Origin: Prescottella defluvii
GTDB taxonomy: Bacteria; Actinomycetota; Actinomycetes; Mycobacteriales; Mycobacteriaceae
Direction of reading: 5' to 3'
Assembly: GCF_000738775.1 (NCBI RefSeq)
Contig: NZ_JPOC01000009.1
Span: forward strand, 78,901-142,900
DNA: 64,000 bases
The translations under genes were made by a program, and so were the position numbers. The notes below the pieces were generated by a model. The model was not told the DNA's origin. It worked only from the letters and a program-made list of their open reading frames with translations, and did not search any database. This document shows, in pieces, positions 29,055 through 39,100 of the stretch; positions within the stretch are counted from its first letter, which is position 1; each line of letters opens with the position of its first letter.

Positions 29055-29839
29055 CCGAGCGAACGAGAGAAGGGGTTCTGGGCTGGGCGCGACGCCACCC
29101 GCTGGCCCTGTCGTGTCTCGGGGGTGCCGTCGCCGTGATCCTTCTGGGCCTCGCCGTCATCATGGCCATGCCCACCACGTATCGGGCGACGTCGGTGCTC
29201 GCGGTGCGGGCTGCGCCTGAGACGCCGGTGTCCACCGATGCGCTCCGCCTGATCGCACACGAGTACGCCGTCCGGATCACCTCGTCGGAGTCGCTGAACG
29301 CTACGGCGCGCGACCTGGCGATCGATCCACGCGAGCTACGTTCGATGATCGAGGTCAAGACGGATGCGGACGCGACCGTGATCCGTGCCGTCGCCGAAAG
29401 CGAGGACGGACTCGAAGCGGTCGGCATCGCGAACCATCTTGCGCAGTCGGGTGTGCGACAGTCCTTCGACGACAGCGACGTGCGTGTCCAGATCATCTCG
29501 CTCGCCGGACTCGACGATGCGGCGACGGGGCCGCCACGGCTGACCTATCTACTGCTCTTGGTGGGCATGACGGTGACCCTGGCGGCCGCGCTCTGGTACG
29601 TCGTGAGCGGGCGCCGATCTGCGTCACCGGTTCCGGAGGAGATCGATTCCGCAGCGGACTTCTCGCCGGCACCTCCGTCTGAGCCGCCGTTGGTTTATCC
29701 GCCGTTGCTGCGTTCGGTGGACAACTGTGACACAGACGTTTTCGACGCGATACCGCGTACCTACCGCCCGGCGAACGACCGGACGCGGGCCGAACCGTTC
29801 TCGCGAGCCGTCCGATACTCCGAGGGGAAGGACTCGTGA
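29051..29839 (+). CDS. Wzz/CapA-like chain-length determinant without a kinase domain
   Basis: This is a 262-residue protein with a transmembrane segment at about 20-42 and a second at about 164-185, bracketing an extracytoplasmic helical domain of about 120 residues. This is the two-helix layout of polysaccharide co-polymerases. The cytosolic C-terminus (about 70 residues) is acidic and Pro/Ser-rich and contains several tyrosines, but no Walker motifs, so no BY-kinase is fused and none lies adjacent. ATG 29051 overlaps the polymerase stop (ATGA). Confidence 0.78.
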   Translation: MTERTREGVLGWARRHPLALSCLGGAVAVILLGLAVIMAMPTTYRATSVLAVRAAPETPVSTDALRLIAHEYAVRITSSESLNATARDLAIDPRELRSMIEVKTDADATVIRAVAESEDGLEAVGIANHLAQSGVRQSFDDSDVRVQIISLAGLDDAATGPPRLTYLLLLVGMTVTLAAALWYVVSGRRSASPVPEEIDSAADFSPAPPSEPPLVYPPLLRSVDNCDTDVFDAIPRTYRPANDRTRAEPFSRAVRYSEGKDS

Positions 29840-30909
29840 TGCCGTCGGTGGAGACGGCCCCGACGGTGACGGACGAGCACCGGTCCTCGCGTCGAGACCG
29901 CCGCCGCAGACGCAGCCTTCGAAAGACGGTGACGCGACTCCTGCTCGCGACAGCACTGATCCTGACGCTGTTCGTCGGGGGCGCGGTGGCATTGATCCAT
30001 CACTGGCTCGCCGAGATCGAACGGATTCCGGGGGTTTTCGCCGACCTCCAGGAGTCGGCCCGGCCGCCGACAGTGACCGATGGCGGTCAGACCACGTTCC
30101 TGCTCATGGGGTTGGACGTCCGGGCAGACGACGCCACCACCGGATCCGATGCGGCAGAATCGAACAGTGGTAGTCGCGCCGACGCAATGATGGTCGTGGC
30201 CCTGCAGGACGACGGTTCGGGAGTGCGGGTCGTATCCGTACCCCGTGACAGCTGGGTCGAGATCCCGCGGCACGGGATGGACAAACTGAATGCCGCGCAC
30301 GCCTACGGTGGTCCGTCGTTGCTGGTCGAGACGGTCGAAAGGATCACCGGTGTGCGGATCGATCACGTCGCCACGGTCGACTTCCGCGGGTTCGCGGCAC
30401 TGACGGATGCTGTCGGCGGTATCTCCGTGGAAGTTGCCGGTGACACCGCGAACTGGGGGCACGAGTTCACCGAGGGGAAGAACTTCCTCGATGGCGAGCG
30501 GGCGCTCTGGTACATCCGACAACGCATGGATCTACCGGGCGGCGATCTCGATCGCGTCCAGCGTCATCAGAACTTTCTGCGGGCGATGATGGACACTCTG
30601 TCCAGTCCCGGTACGTATCGTTCGCCCCAACAGGTGAAGAACGTCGTACAGGCTGTAACGCGGAACATCAGTCTGGATGCGGGGCTGGATGATTCGAGTC
30701 TGCTGGGCTTGGCGCAAGTACTGCGACGGACCGATCGGGAGAGCTTCGAGTTCTTCACCGCCCCCGTGTCCGGGACCGGACTGGAAGGGGATCGGAGCGT
30801 GGTCTACCTAGATGTGGATCGAGGCGCCGAGTTCTGGCGGGCAGTCGCTCACGGTGACCCGATCACCCCCGGCCTTGGTGCGAAAACCCTTCCAGCCGTA
30901 ACGAAGTGA
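29836..30909 (+). CDS. LytR-CpsA-Psr (LCP) family glycopolymer transferase
   Basis: This is a 357-residue protein. A very basic cytosolic N-terminus (RRDRRRRRSLRK) precedes one membrane helix at about 37-55. The extracytoplasmic domain has TTFLLMGLD, SRADAMMVV, VVSVPRDSWVEIP and the late YIRQR-DLDRVQRHQNF pattern with the Asp/Arg residues that hold polyprenyl pyrophosphate. LCP enzymes attach glycopolymers to peptidoglycan or arabinogalactan. The start is GTG 29836, or ATG 29839 directly after it; both share the GGGGAAGG site. Confidence 0.92.
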   Translation: MMPSVETAPTVTDEHRSSRRDRRRRRSLRKTVTRLLLATALILTLFVGGAVALIHHWLAEIERIPGVFADLQESARPPTVTDGGQTTFLLMGLDVRADDATTGSDAAESNSGSRADAMMVVALQDDGSGVRVVSVPRDSWVEIPRHGMDKLNAAHAYGGPSLLVETVERITGVRIDHVATVDFRGFAALTDAVGGISVEVAGDTANWGHEFTEGKNFLDGERALWYIRQRMDLPGGDLDRVQRHQNFLRAMMDTLSSPGTYRSPQQVKNVVQAVTRNISLDAGLDDSSLLGLAQVLRRTDRESFEFFTAPVSGTGLEGDRSVVYLDVDRGAEFWRAVAHGDPITPGLGAKTLPAVTK

Positions 30910-30918
30910 TCGAGAACA

Positions 30919-33087
30919 ATGAACTCGGACGTCATGCGACCCGGTCGACCCGGTCGAAGATCCTCATTCGGTGACCCGGTGCCGATGCGTGCTCGCCTCG
31001 CCGGAGTCGCGGGGCGAACGGCCGCACGCGTTTCCCGCCTCACCGGTCGGGGCCGTGGGTCGACCGTCGGAGGCCGCGTCGCCCTCGCCATCGATCCCGC
31101 TGCCCTGCGCCGCCTCGGCGGATGGCGGACGACGGTTGCCATCGTCGGGACGAACGGCAAGACCACCACGAACCTTCTCGTCACTGCCGCGCTGTCGGCG
31201 GTCGCGCCGGTCGCAGCCAATGTGCGGGGGTCCAACAAGCGGCACGGAATCGTCGCCGCACTCGTCGACGCGCCGCTCGCGCCGTTCGCGTCGATCGAGA
31301 TCGCCGAAGGTGATGCTCCGTCCACGATCGCGGAACTCGAGCCCGATGTCGTCATCGCGCTCAACCTCAGTCACGAACAGCTGGATCGAGCCGACGAGCT
31401 TCGATCGGTGGAACAGGCACTGCGCGAATCATTTTCGCGTCTCCCCGAAGCGACTGTGGTAGCGAACTGCGACGACGTCGACATCGTGTCCGCGGCCCGG
31501 GACGCCCACAAGGTGATCTGGGTGGCCTGCGGTGCTCCCCGCGTCGATCGGGCCGTCGGTTGCCCGCGCTGCGGAGGTCTGATCGAGTGGGCCACGACCG
31601 GCACCGCCGGACTCGCAACGTGGTCGTGTACCCACTGCGTGCTTACCCGGCCCGCACCCGACTGGACGATCGAAGGCCGGACCCTCTCCGGACCCGGCGG
31701 GGTGAATGCGAGGGTGGACAGCAGGTTGCCCGGCCGCGCCAATCTCGGCAACGCCGCCCAGGCGGTCGCTGCAGCAGTGGCGCTGGGAGTGGATCCACTA
31801 GAGGCCGTTCGCGGCGTGTCGTCGGTGGACAGCGTCGCCGGACGGTATCGAGTTGCCGAATGGGGTGAGCACCTCGTACGTCCGATGATGGCCAAGAACC
31901 CGGTCGGTGCGGAGGAATGCCTGTCTGTGGCGGCGACGGACGGTGCCGCTGTGGTCGTGGCGGTGAACGGGCGCGCGGCCGACGGCCGGGATCCGTCGTG
32001 GCTCTGGGATGTCGACTACTCCAGCCTGAGCGGGGAACAGGGGGCTTCCGCACCGCCGCCGACGGTGATCGTTTCCGGCGATCGCGCGGCGGATCTGTCC
32101 CTGCGCCTGTTCCATGCCGGGGTCGACCACGAATTGGAAGGTGATGTGGCCGCGGCGATTCGGCGGTGCCCAGCCGGCCGAGTGGACGTTCTGGCCGATT
32201 ACACGGTGATGGAAGAGCTGATCGGGGTTCTCGACACCGAGCCCGCAGCGGTCACCGAGACCGCGGGCGCCGGGGGCTGCAGACCGCCCGACCGGGACGT
32301 CCCCGTCGTTCGATCCAGACCGTGTGACAGGAACGCCGGGAACGGTGCGTCCACGGTGCGAATCGGCCTGGTGCTTCCGGCCGTCCTCGGAGCCGGCGGC
32401 TACAGCGGGAACGCCGTCGTCCTCCGAGATCGTCTCCGCCGCCGAGGCCTGAGCGCGGTGATCGTCCCCACCACTCTCGACGATCCGGCGCCCTCTGCTT
32501 TGGACATCTATGTCGTCGGGGGGCCGCTCCGAGAGGAATTGGTGCTCGCTTGCGGCGTTCTGCGCCGGCACGGTGGGATGTCCGCTGCTGTCGAGCGGGG
32601 GGCTCCGGTGCTCGCGGCGGGCGGAGGACTGCACATCCTGGCCAGTCGATTCGCATTGCCGAACGACAGCTCGTCCACGGGCCTCGGCCTTCTCGACTGC
32701 CACACGGAGTCGGCCAGCACCGCGGACTTCCCCGCCTTGCGGCAAGTGGTCGCGCGCCCCCTCGTCGACGGACTGACCGACCCCGTGATCGGGTTCGAGA
32801 ACCCAGGGATCCGTACGATTCTCGGCAAAGACGCGGCACCGTTCGCCGAGATCGAGCCCGGAGCCCCTCGCGCGTCGGAGCACACGTGTCTCGGTCGGGA
32901 GGGCGCCGTGCAGGGTTCCGTTGTCGGCACCCTTCTCCACGGTCCGGTTCTGGCCTACAACCCGCAGCTAGCCGATCTGCTGTGTGCACGCGCGCTCGGT
33001 CTGTCCCGAGTGGAAGAACTCCCGGCCCTGAATCTGTCGCCTACCTCCCGCGTCCGCGTCGAGCAACTACGGCGGCCGAGCTCGTGA
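30919..33087 (+). CDS. MurT-GatD fusion protein; amidotransferase half lacks the catalytic cysteine
   Basis: This is a 722-residue protein. Residues about 50-450 resemble MurT, the Mur-ligase-type partner of the lipid II amidotransferase: ATP loop VGTNGKTTT (76-84), a zinc ribbon CPRC/CTHC (215, 218, 237, 240), NLGNAAQAVAAAVALG and the DUF1727-type C-terminal domain with LANYT-like LADYT. Residues about 478-722 resemble GatD, with GFENP and LHGP (His674). Where GatD has its nucleophile in the ICxxIQ region, this protein reads AAGGGLHIL, so glycine 568 replaces cysteine. MurT and GatD are normally separate proteins. Context suggests a role in modifying the exopolysaccharide rather than lipid II. 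Confidence 0.85.
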   Translation: MNSDVMRPGRPGRRSSFGDPVPMRARLAGVAGRTAARVSRLTGRGRGSTVGGRVALAIDPAALRRLGGWRTTVAIVGTNGKTTTNLLVTAALSAVAPVAANVRGSNKRHGIVAALVDAPLAPFASIEIAEGDAPSTIAELEPDVVIALNLSHEQLDRADELRSVEQALRESFSRLPEATVVANCDDVDIVSAARDAHKVIWVACGAPRVDRAVGCPRCGGLIEWATTGTAGLATWSCTHCVLTRPAPDWTIEGRTLSGPGGVNARVDSRLPGRANLGNAAQAVAAAVALGVDPLEAVRGVSSVDSVAGRYRVAEWGEHLVRPMMAKNPVGAEECLSVAATDGAAVVVAVNGRAADGRDPSWLWDVDYSSLSGEQGASAPPPTVIVSGDRAADLSLRLFHAGVDHELEGDVAAAIRRCPAGRVDVLADYTVMEELIGVLDTEPAAVTETAGAGGCRPPDRDVPVVRSRPCDRNAGNGASTVRIGLVLPAVLGAGGYSGNAVVLRDRLRRRGLSAVIVPTTLDDPAPSALDIYVVGGPLREELVLACGVLRRHGGMSAAVERGAPVLAAGGGLHILASRFALPNDSSSTGLGLLDCHTESASTADFPALRQVVARPLVDGLTDPVIGFENPGIRTILGKDAAPFAEIEPGAPRASEHTCLGREGAVQGSVVGTLLHGPVLAYNPQLADLLCARALGLSRVEELPALNLSPTSRVRVEQLRRPSS

Positions 33088-34274
33088 CGTCGGCGGACGG
33101 ACGGTCCCTGCGGGTACTCCACGTCGCCCAGCCCACGACCGCCGGCGTCGCCGCGGTCGTCGCCCAGTACGTCTCCTCGCTGATGGATTCGTCCCGGGAA
33201 TCTCGTCGCCGATTCACGGTTGCGGTGGCCTGCCCGACGGACGGTCACCTGCACACCGACATCGTGACGGCGGGGGCCGAACACCTTCCGTGGTCTGCGA
33301 ACCGTAGTCCCGGTGTGGGAGTGCTCGGTGAATCACGAGATCTGGCGAGAACGGTACGTCGCTGGAGGCCGGACGTGATCCACCTGCACAGCGCAAAGGC
33401 CGGACTCGCGGGACGGCTGGCCGTGCGGGAGCGGATTCCCACAGTGTACCAACCCCATGCCTGGTCGTTCCAGGCTGCCCGGGGTGTCACCGCGGCCGCC
33501 GCCGTCCGGTGGGAGCGGGCCGCGAACCGCTGGACCACGCTGACGGTGAACGTGGGTGGGCACGAGCGACGCGTCGGCGAAGTTCAGGGGATCGCCGGTC
33601 CGTTCCATCTGGTGTCGAATCGGGTCGACGTCGCGGAGTGGGGTCCCGATGATCGGGGAGAAGCGCGGCGTCTGCTCGACATGCCCACGGATGTTGCGGT
33701 AGCTGTGTGTGTTGCTCGCCTGTGTGAACAGAAGGGGCAGGACCGCCTGGTCGCGATCTGGGACCGGGTGCGTGCCGCAGTTCCGGGTGCACTGTTGTAC
33801 CTGGTGGGACCCGATCAAGGCGATTCGAATCTTCCTCGGCCGTTGCCGGAAGGAGTTGTCCACGTCGGTGCAGCGGTGCCCAGGCGGTGGTACGCGGCGG
33901 CCGATGCCGTGGTGATGGCTTCCAGGTGGGAAGGGTTACCGATGGTGGCCCTCGAGGCCGAGGCGGCAGGCCGTGTCGTGGTGGCGACCGAGGAAGCAGG
34001 TGCGTCCGGATTTCTCGATCCGGTGGACGAGGTGGCCGGCACGGACCTGGATGCACTGGCGTCGAGGGTGATCCATCGCTTGGCCGATCGCGGAGAATCC
34101 GCTCGGGTGGGTGAACTGGCCCGTTTGCGCGCCGAGAAACGACCAGGGCTCCGTTTACTCTCCGTGGAGTTGGGTGAGTTGTATGATCGCGCTATGCGGC
34201 CTGAATATTCCCCTGGAATATGGGAATCCAGGCGGCATACAGATCCACCGCTGCAAAATCCGTTATCCGGATGA
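33084..34274 (+). CDS. GT4-family glycosyltransferase
   Basis: This is a 396-residue GT-B-fold enzyme. The N-terminal domain has VLHVAQPTTAGVAAVV and VIHLHSAKAGLAGR. The C-terminal domain has VCVARLCEQKGQDRL (donor-phosphate region) and SRWEGLPMVALEAEAAG (E-x7-E type). GTG 33084 overlaps the MurT-GatD stop. The last 30 residues are polar and their codons become richer in A and T, which may mark a boundary of differently derived DNA. Confidence 0.87.
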   Translation: MTSADGRSLRVLHVAQPTTAGVAAVVAQYVSSLMDSSRESRRRFTVAVACPTDGHLHTDIVTAGAEHLPWSANRSPGVGVLGESRDLARTVRRWRPDVIHLHSAKAGLAGRLAVRERIPTVYQPHAWSFQAARGVTAAAAVRWERAANRWTTLTVNVGGHERRVGEVQGIAGPFHLVSNRVDVAEWGPDDRGEARRLLDMPTDVAVAVCVARLCEQKGQDRLVAIWDRVRAAVPGALLYLVGPDQGDSNLPRPLPEGVVHVGAAVPRRWYAAADAVVMASRWEGLPMVALEAEAAGRVVVATEEAGASGFLDPVDEVAGTDLDALASRVIHRLADRGESARVGELARLRAEKRPGLRLLSVELGELYDRAMRPEYSPGIWESRRHTDPPLQNPLSG

Positions 34275-34300
34275 CTGACGCTGTGTGCGAGGTGGCGCGG

Positions 34301-35380
34301 ATGAAGAAGATGCGACGTATTCGGAATCGTTCTGTGCTTGCTCTGGGTGGGGTCCTCGCTCTCGGCGCACTGAGTGTCGCGATGGCGGACAAGGATCCGG
34401 GGTTTCCGGAGGTGGGAGCCCAGTATCACGGTTTTTGGAACTATGAGGACGAACAGACGGCGAGCCAGGCGTTGTATTCGCTTCGCTCTGCAGGTGGGCG
34501 GAGTGTCCGCGTCGACATGGGCTGGAAGACCGTAGAGCCGGTTCAGGGCGAATACGCCGCGTGGGCGCTGGCCAAGTACGACAAATCCATCGATCTGGCG
34601 CATTCTGTCGGATTGGATGTACTTCTCACAATTCAGGATTCGCCGGAATGGGCGAATAATGGTCGATCGAAGCAGTCTTCGCCGAAGGACCCGAACGATT
34701 TTGCGAAGTTCGCCAGGAGTATGGCAGAAAGATATTCCGGTAAGGTGAGCGCAATCGAGGTTTGGAACGAACCAAATAATCCCGACTTCTTTGTTGCACA
34801 GCAGGAAGGCCGGGAGGCTGAAGAATATGTGAAAATGCTGCGGGCCACCCACGAGGCTGTCGAGGGCTCTCGCGTGGGGAACAAAATGGCTGTGGTTGCC
34901 GGTGGCTCGCAGTATGTGGACGACCGATGGTGGGACGCACTGCTCCGGGGCGGTGCCTGTTCGTCCACGGATGCGATCACGGTCAACCCGTATCAGTTGC
35001 CGTCGGATGCCGGGCCGGATCGGCCGGATGACGGTGTCGGGTCTCTGCGGCATCTCGATGTTCTGGAAGCCGTGCTCGATGCCAACGGTTGTTCGGACAA
35101 GTCGATCTGGTTCACCGAATTCGGATGGTCCACGCACGGCGAGTCGCCGGCCTCCAAGCCGTGGGCTCGAGGGGTCACCGAAGACGCTCAGGCCGAATAT
35201 CTGACCACGACACTGAGAATCGTCAAGGACGAGTATCCCCGCGTGGATCGCGTGTACTGGTACAACCTGCGAGATCGAGGGTCCGAAGCTTCCGTGCAGA
35301 ACGGCAACTATGGACTCCTACGGCGGGATCTGTCGGAGAAGCCCGCGCTGATCCATCTGAGGGACATCCTCACTTCGTAG
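34301..35380 (+). CDS. Secreted glycoside hydrolase (GH39/GH5-like, clan A)
   Basis: This is a 359-residue protein. A lysine/arginine-rich start and the hydrophobic stretch ALGGVLALGALSVAMA form a signal peptide. The TIM-barrel catalytic residues appear as VWNEPNNPDF (acid/base Glu) and WFTEFGWST (nucleophile Glu). Its position at the end of the polysaccharide operon recalls PslG of Pseudomonas, which trims its own polymer. I chose ATG 34301 because GAGG lies 8 nt before it; ATG 34271 is an alternative. Codons in the first half are noticeably more AT-rich than in neighbouring genes. Confidence 0.8.
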   Translation: MKKMRRIRNRSVLALGGVLALGALSVAMADKDPGFPEVGAQYHGFWNYEDEQTASQALYSLRSAGGRSVRVDMGWKTVEPVQGEYAAWALAKYDKSIDLAHSVGLDVLLTIQDSPEWANNGRSKQSSPKDPNDFAKFARSMAERYSGKVSAIEVWNEPNNPDFFVAQQEGREAEEYVKMLRATHEAVEGSRVGNKMAVVAGGSQYVDDRWWDALLRGGACSSTDAITVNPYQLPSDAGPDRPDDGVGSLRHLDVLEAVLDANGCSDKSIWFTEFGWSTHGESPASKPWARGVTEDAQAEYLTTTLRIVKDEYPRVDRVYWYNLRDRGSEASVQNGNYGLLRRDLSEKPALIHLRDILTS

Positions 35381-36183
35381 CGGGACGTGAGCCAGGTCGC
35401 GTGTTCGGCGGCGCCGTCCAGCGGTGGAAGATATTCGGGATCGCTCGCTTGCTGCGGTAGTGCCAGAAAATTCACCGTTCAGGGTCGGCACGTCGCAGGG
35501 GATCGGGCCGCGCCTGTGCCGGCGACATGCTCGGAGCATTTCGTCGCGACCTGGTACCGGCGTCACATCAAATTCCTTGCAGGGCAGTGGTGTACGTCAC
35601 TCGGGCATGCTGAAGTGAGTGACGACACCGCCGCTGCGGCGACTTTGCTGTCGTGAAAGTGTGCGCGCCTGTCCAAACGAACGGCCGACGAAGTTAGACG
35701 GGCGACCAGTACGTTAGGGTGATTTCGGGGGTGAAGTTTCCGCCTGGTCGCGGGTGCTTCGCGGTTCGCTCCGATCTCGCTCGATTCGGCTCAATCACTC
35801 TGTAGTGCAACATTTTTGTCAGAATGTCTGAGGTCGCCTGCGGTCCGAAAGTCCGAAATCAAACGTTGGTTCGTCTCAGCGCGTGTGCCCTCCGAGCGTG
35901 TATATGGATGGTTGTCCAACTTGCGCCGTTCAGTGGAAGGGATCGAATGGCAAGCCTTGCGGCCGCGTCGCGCGTTGCCCGAAGACTGCTCGCCGGTCAC
36001 ATCGTCGACATCCGAACTTGCGCGCACCCCGGTGGCGCCGCCCGGGGGTAGTTGCGAGCCGTTCCCGGTCCTCGAACGGGTCACCGGAGTGGTGCGGGCC
36101 TGATCTCGAGAACCCTGCGCGCCAGGTCGGTGAACTCCGCCATGTCCACAAGAACATTTGTGTGTGTAACGAAAGGTAAAACC
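35381..36183. other. Non-coding stretch of 800 bp before the adhesin gene
   Basis: I see no convincing gene. Small open frames on both strands have no ribosome sites and unlikely sequences. A locally AT-rich segment around 35800-35870 with tttttgtcagaatg could hold the adhesin promoter, leaving a 5-prime leader of roughly 300 nt. The adhesin ribosome site AAAGG sits at about 36172-36176. No clear terminator for the polysaccharide operon could be found just after 35380. Confidence 0.45.
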
Positions 36184-39100
36184 ATGCGTAACCGTGTCTT
36201 CCTTCGCCGTGCCGAAGAGGGGGTGGTGTCTCGGTGGGCGGCGCTGGGGTTACTTTTCATGGCCCTCACCCTGGTCTGGACGTCCTTCGCACTAGCCCCG
36301 GTTGCTTCGGCGGACCCGGGCGAGACCACGACGACCAGTCCGGCCACCTCGACGACGACGGCGCCCCGCGCGTCCACGACCACGCCGACGGCGCCGGTCA
36401 CGACCACGACGAAGGCTCCGGCGACCACGACCAAGGCTCCGGCCGCCACGACGTCCGAGTCGCCCGTGACCACGACGAAGGCTCCGGCCACCTCGACGTC
36501 CGAGTCGCCCGCGACCACAACCACGACGACGGCCCCCGCGACAGAGAAGCGGGAAGCAAAGGCCGCCACCCCTCGTGGACTGAACCCGGACATCCAGGTG
36601 AAGATCACCGACGTCCAGGTCGAGGGGAAGAACGGCGAGCAGATCACCGTCGGCGATTCCGTCTCGGTGAAGGGCACGTGGGACGCCTCGCAGGCCGACC
36701 CGCAGCCGGGCGACGAGTTCACGGTTCAGTTTCCCAAGGAGCTGAAGATCCCGGCAAACCAGCCGGTCGAACTCAAGGGCGGTGGCGTCGTCTGGGGCGA
36801 ATGCAAGCTTGTGGCCGCCACCAACCTCATGACCTGCGTGCTCACGGACGCTGTGCTGGAGAACCCCGAGGAGGTGCGCGGCACGTTCGAGGTCTTCGTC
36901 AGGGCGGTCCAGTACACCGAGTCCAAGGACGTCGACTTCACGATCAACAATGAGCTGAACCAAGAGGTCCCGCTGCCCGGTGGCGGCGGTATCGGCGACG
37001 GTCAGAACCTCGGCGATGTGAAGAAGGTGGGCAAGCTCCAGTCTGACAAGCAGGCCGTGCGCTGGACCATCGACATCCCCGGCTCCGATCTGATTGCTCG
37101 GGATCCGGCGGGCACCGGCAAGGTGACGCTGAGCGACACGCTCTCGGAGACCATGAAGCTGTGCGGCGACGGCCGTCTGAACGCCACGCTGGCGTCCGGT
37201 CGCCCGAACGACCTCAAGCCGGTCGCGAGCGGCGTCTCCATCACCCAGGCCGAGGCGGGCGAGCCCGTCAGCATCGCGATCGACAACGGCAAGGCCTTCG
37301 AGGCGAACAAGCTCTACCGCATCGAATACACCTCGTGCACCTCCAGCGGCGTGGTGGACCCCAAGGACACGCAGTACACCAACTCCATCGACGTGGGCAA
37401 GGGCGCGAGCGCTGGCGTCGGGCAGGACTGGACGCCGGACACCAAGGCGAAGAAGTCCGGCAGCTGGGTCGGCGGCTCGCGCTACAACGAGATTGCTTGG
37501 ACCATCATGGTCCCGGGCAGCGTCATCGCAGCCAACGAGCACAAGGTGGCCATCGCGGAGACCCTTGGTGATGGGCACGAGGTTTGCGTGAGTGGCCTTG
37601 ATGTGAAGATCAAGAAGTCCAACTACCTGCCCGGCGCGGACGGCAAGGCCCCCGCGAGGACCGACGCCAGCGGCCAGTTCACGATCACGAACACGGCGAA
37701 GGCGGGCGAGCAGTCGTTCGACATCAACTTCGAGGTGAAGGACAAGAGGTCCTTCGACGCGGAGCAGTACTACTACGTCGAGTTCCGGAGCTGCCTCGCC
37801 GACAAGGCCGTGCCGGATGACAAGAACGTCTTCGCCAACGACGCGAAGGTCAACGGCGTGGACGTCGACGCGTCGGTGAAGGGTCCCGGCTTCAGCGGCA
37901 AGAAGACCGGCAATCTCAACACCGTCCCGAAGGACGTCGCCGGCGAGGCGCAGCCTGCCGGCACCACCATCGACTGGAAGGTGGAGGTCCCCGGACGCCA
38001 CCTCGAGGGGCTCACGGAGCCGGCGGTCCTCTCGGACAAGTTCTCCGACACCCTGACGGTGTGCGAGGTCACCGGTGATCTGAAGAAGGACCTCAACTTC
38101 AAGGTCATCGCGAAGGACTTCCTCGGCAACAACCCCGCCAACCCGGAGCGCGACCTGACGGCCGCCACCGTGGTGACGCGCACCGCCGGCGGCATCGACA
38201 TCACGCTCCCGAAGGACGCGGCCAAGGGCGACTACAGCCGCGAGACTCGGTACTTCATCGAGTACACGCTCTGCACCACCAGCGGCGGCGTGGACGATCG
38301 CGGCACCGGCTACAGCAACACGCTCTCCTACACGGGTGACAGGGAGCTCTCGCACGGCGTCACGCAGCAGTGGGGCGGCAGCGGCACCGGTGAAGGCGTT
38401 TCGCGCGGCTCGTTCTCGCTGCTGAAGAAGGCCGACCAGTTCTCTGAGGAGTTCCCGGAGGACACCGAGTTCACGGTGAAGGTCGAGGAGTTCGCACCCG
38501 GGAAGACTCCGGGCGTCGATCCGGCGAGCAGCACCTACGAGATCAAGGTGAAGGCGGATGGCACGCCCGTCAGCGGCGTCAACAACCGCGGCAACGGCTG
38601 GCAGATCCGGCTGACCGAGATCAACCTGCCCACGGTTCCCGGTGTCGCCTTCGAGCCGGGCAAGTTCGCGCCGGCCGAGGGCGTGACGCTCAACGCGGAC
38701 CGCTCCGAGGCGGTCGTGGCGATCACGCCGAAGACCAACGTCGCCGTCGAGCTCGTCAACAAGGCGGTGCTGGGCTCGGCGAAGATCACCAAGACCGTCG
38801 TCAGCGAGCCGGGTGTGACGCTGACCGGCAATGAGGTCTTCGAGTTCAAGGCGGAGATCGATCTCGGCGACGGATCGGGTAACGAGACGCGCGCGTTCAC
38901 GCTGAAGAACGGCCAGTTCCGTAACCTGGACAAGCTGCCGATCGGCGCGAAGGTCACCATCACCGAGGTGCAGCCGACGAACACCGACCTCATCACCTGG
39001 TCGGAGCCGAAGTTCGAGGCCAGCAATACGCTGACCATCGGCAAGGACGCGGCGGCGAACACCATCTCCGTCACCAACGAGGCCAAGGTCACCCAGGGCA

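Noticed and set aside
35387..36103. Several frames of 60-100 codons upstream of the adhesin
   Set aside because: They overlap in several frames, have no ribosome sites and show Cys/Arg/Ser-rich random-like sequence.
36322..36543. Short repeats resembling a CRISPR or minisatellite array
   Set aside because: The units are in frame, differ in length and encode a Thr/Pro stalk. There are no unique spacers and no cas genes.
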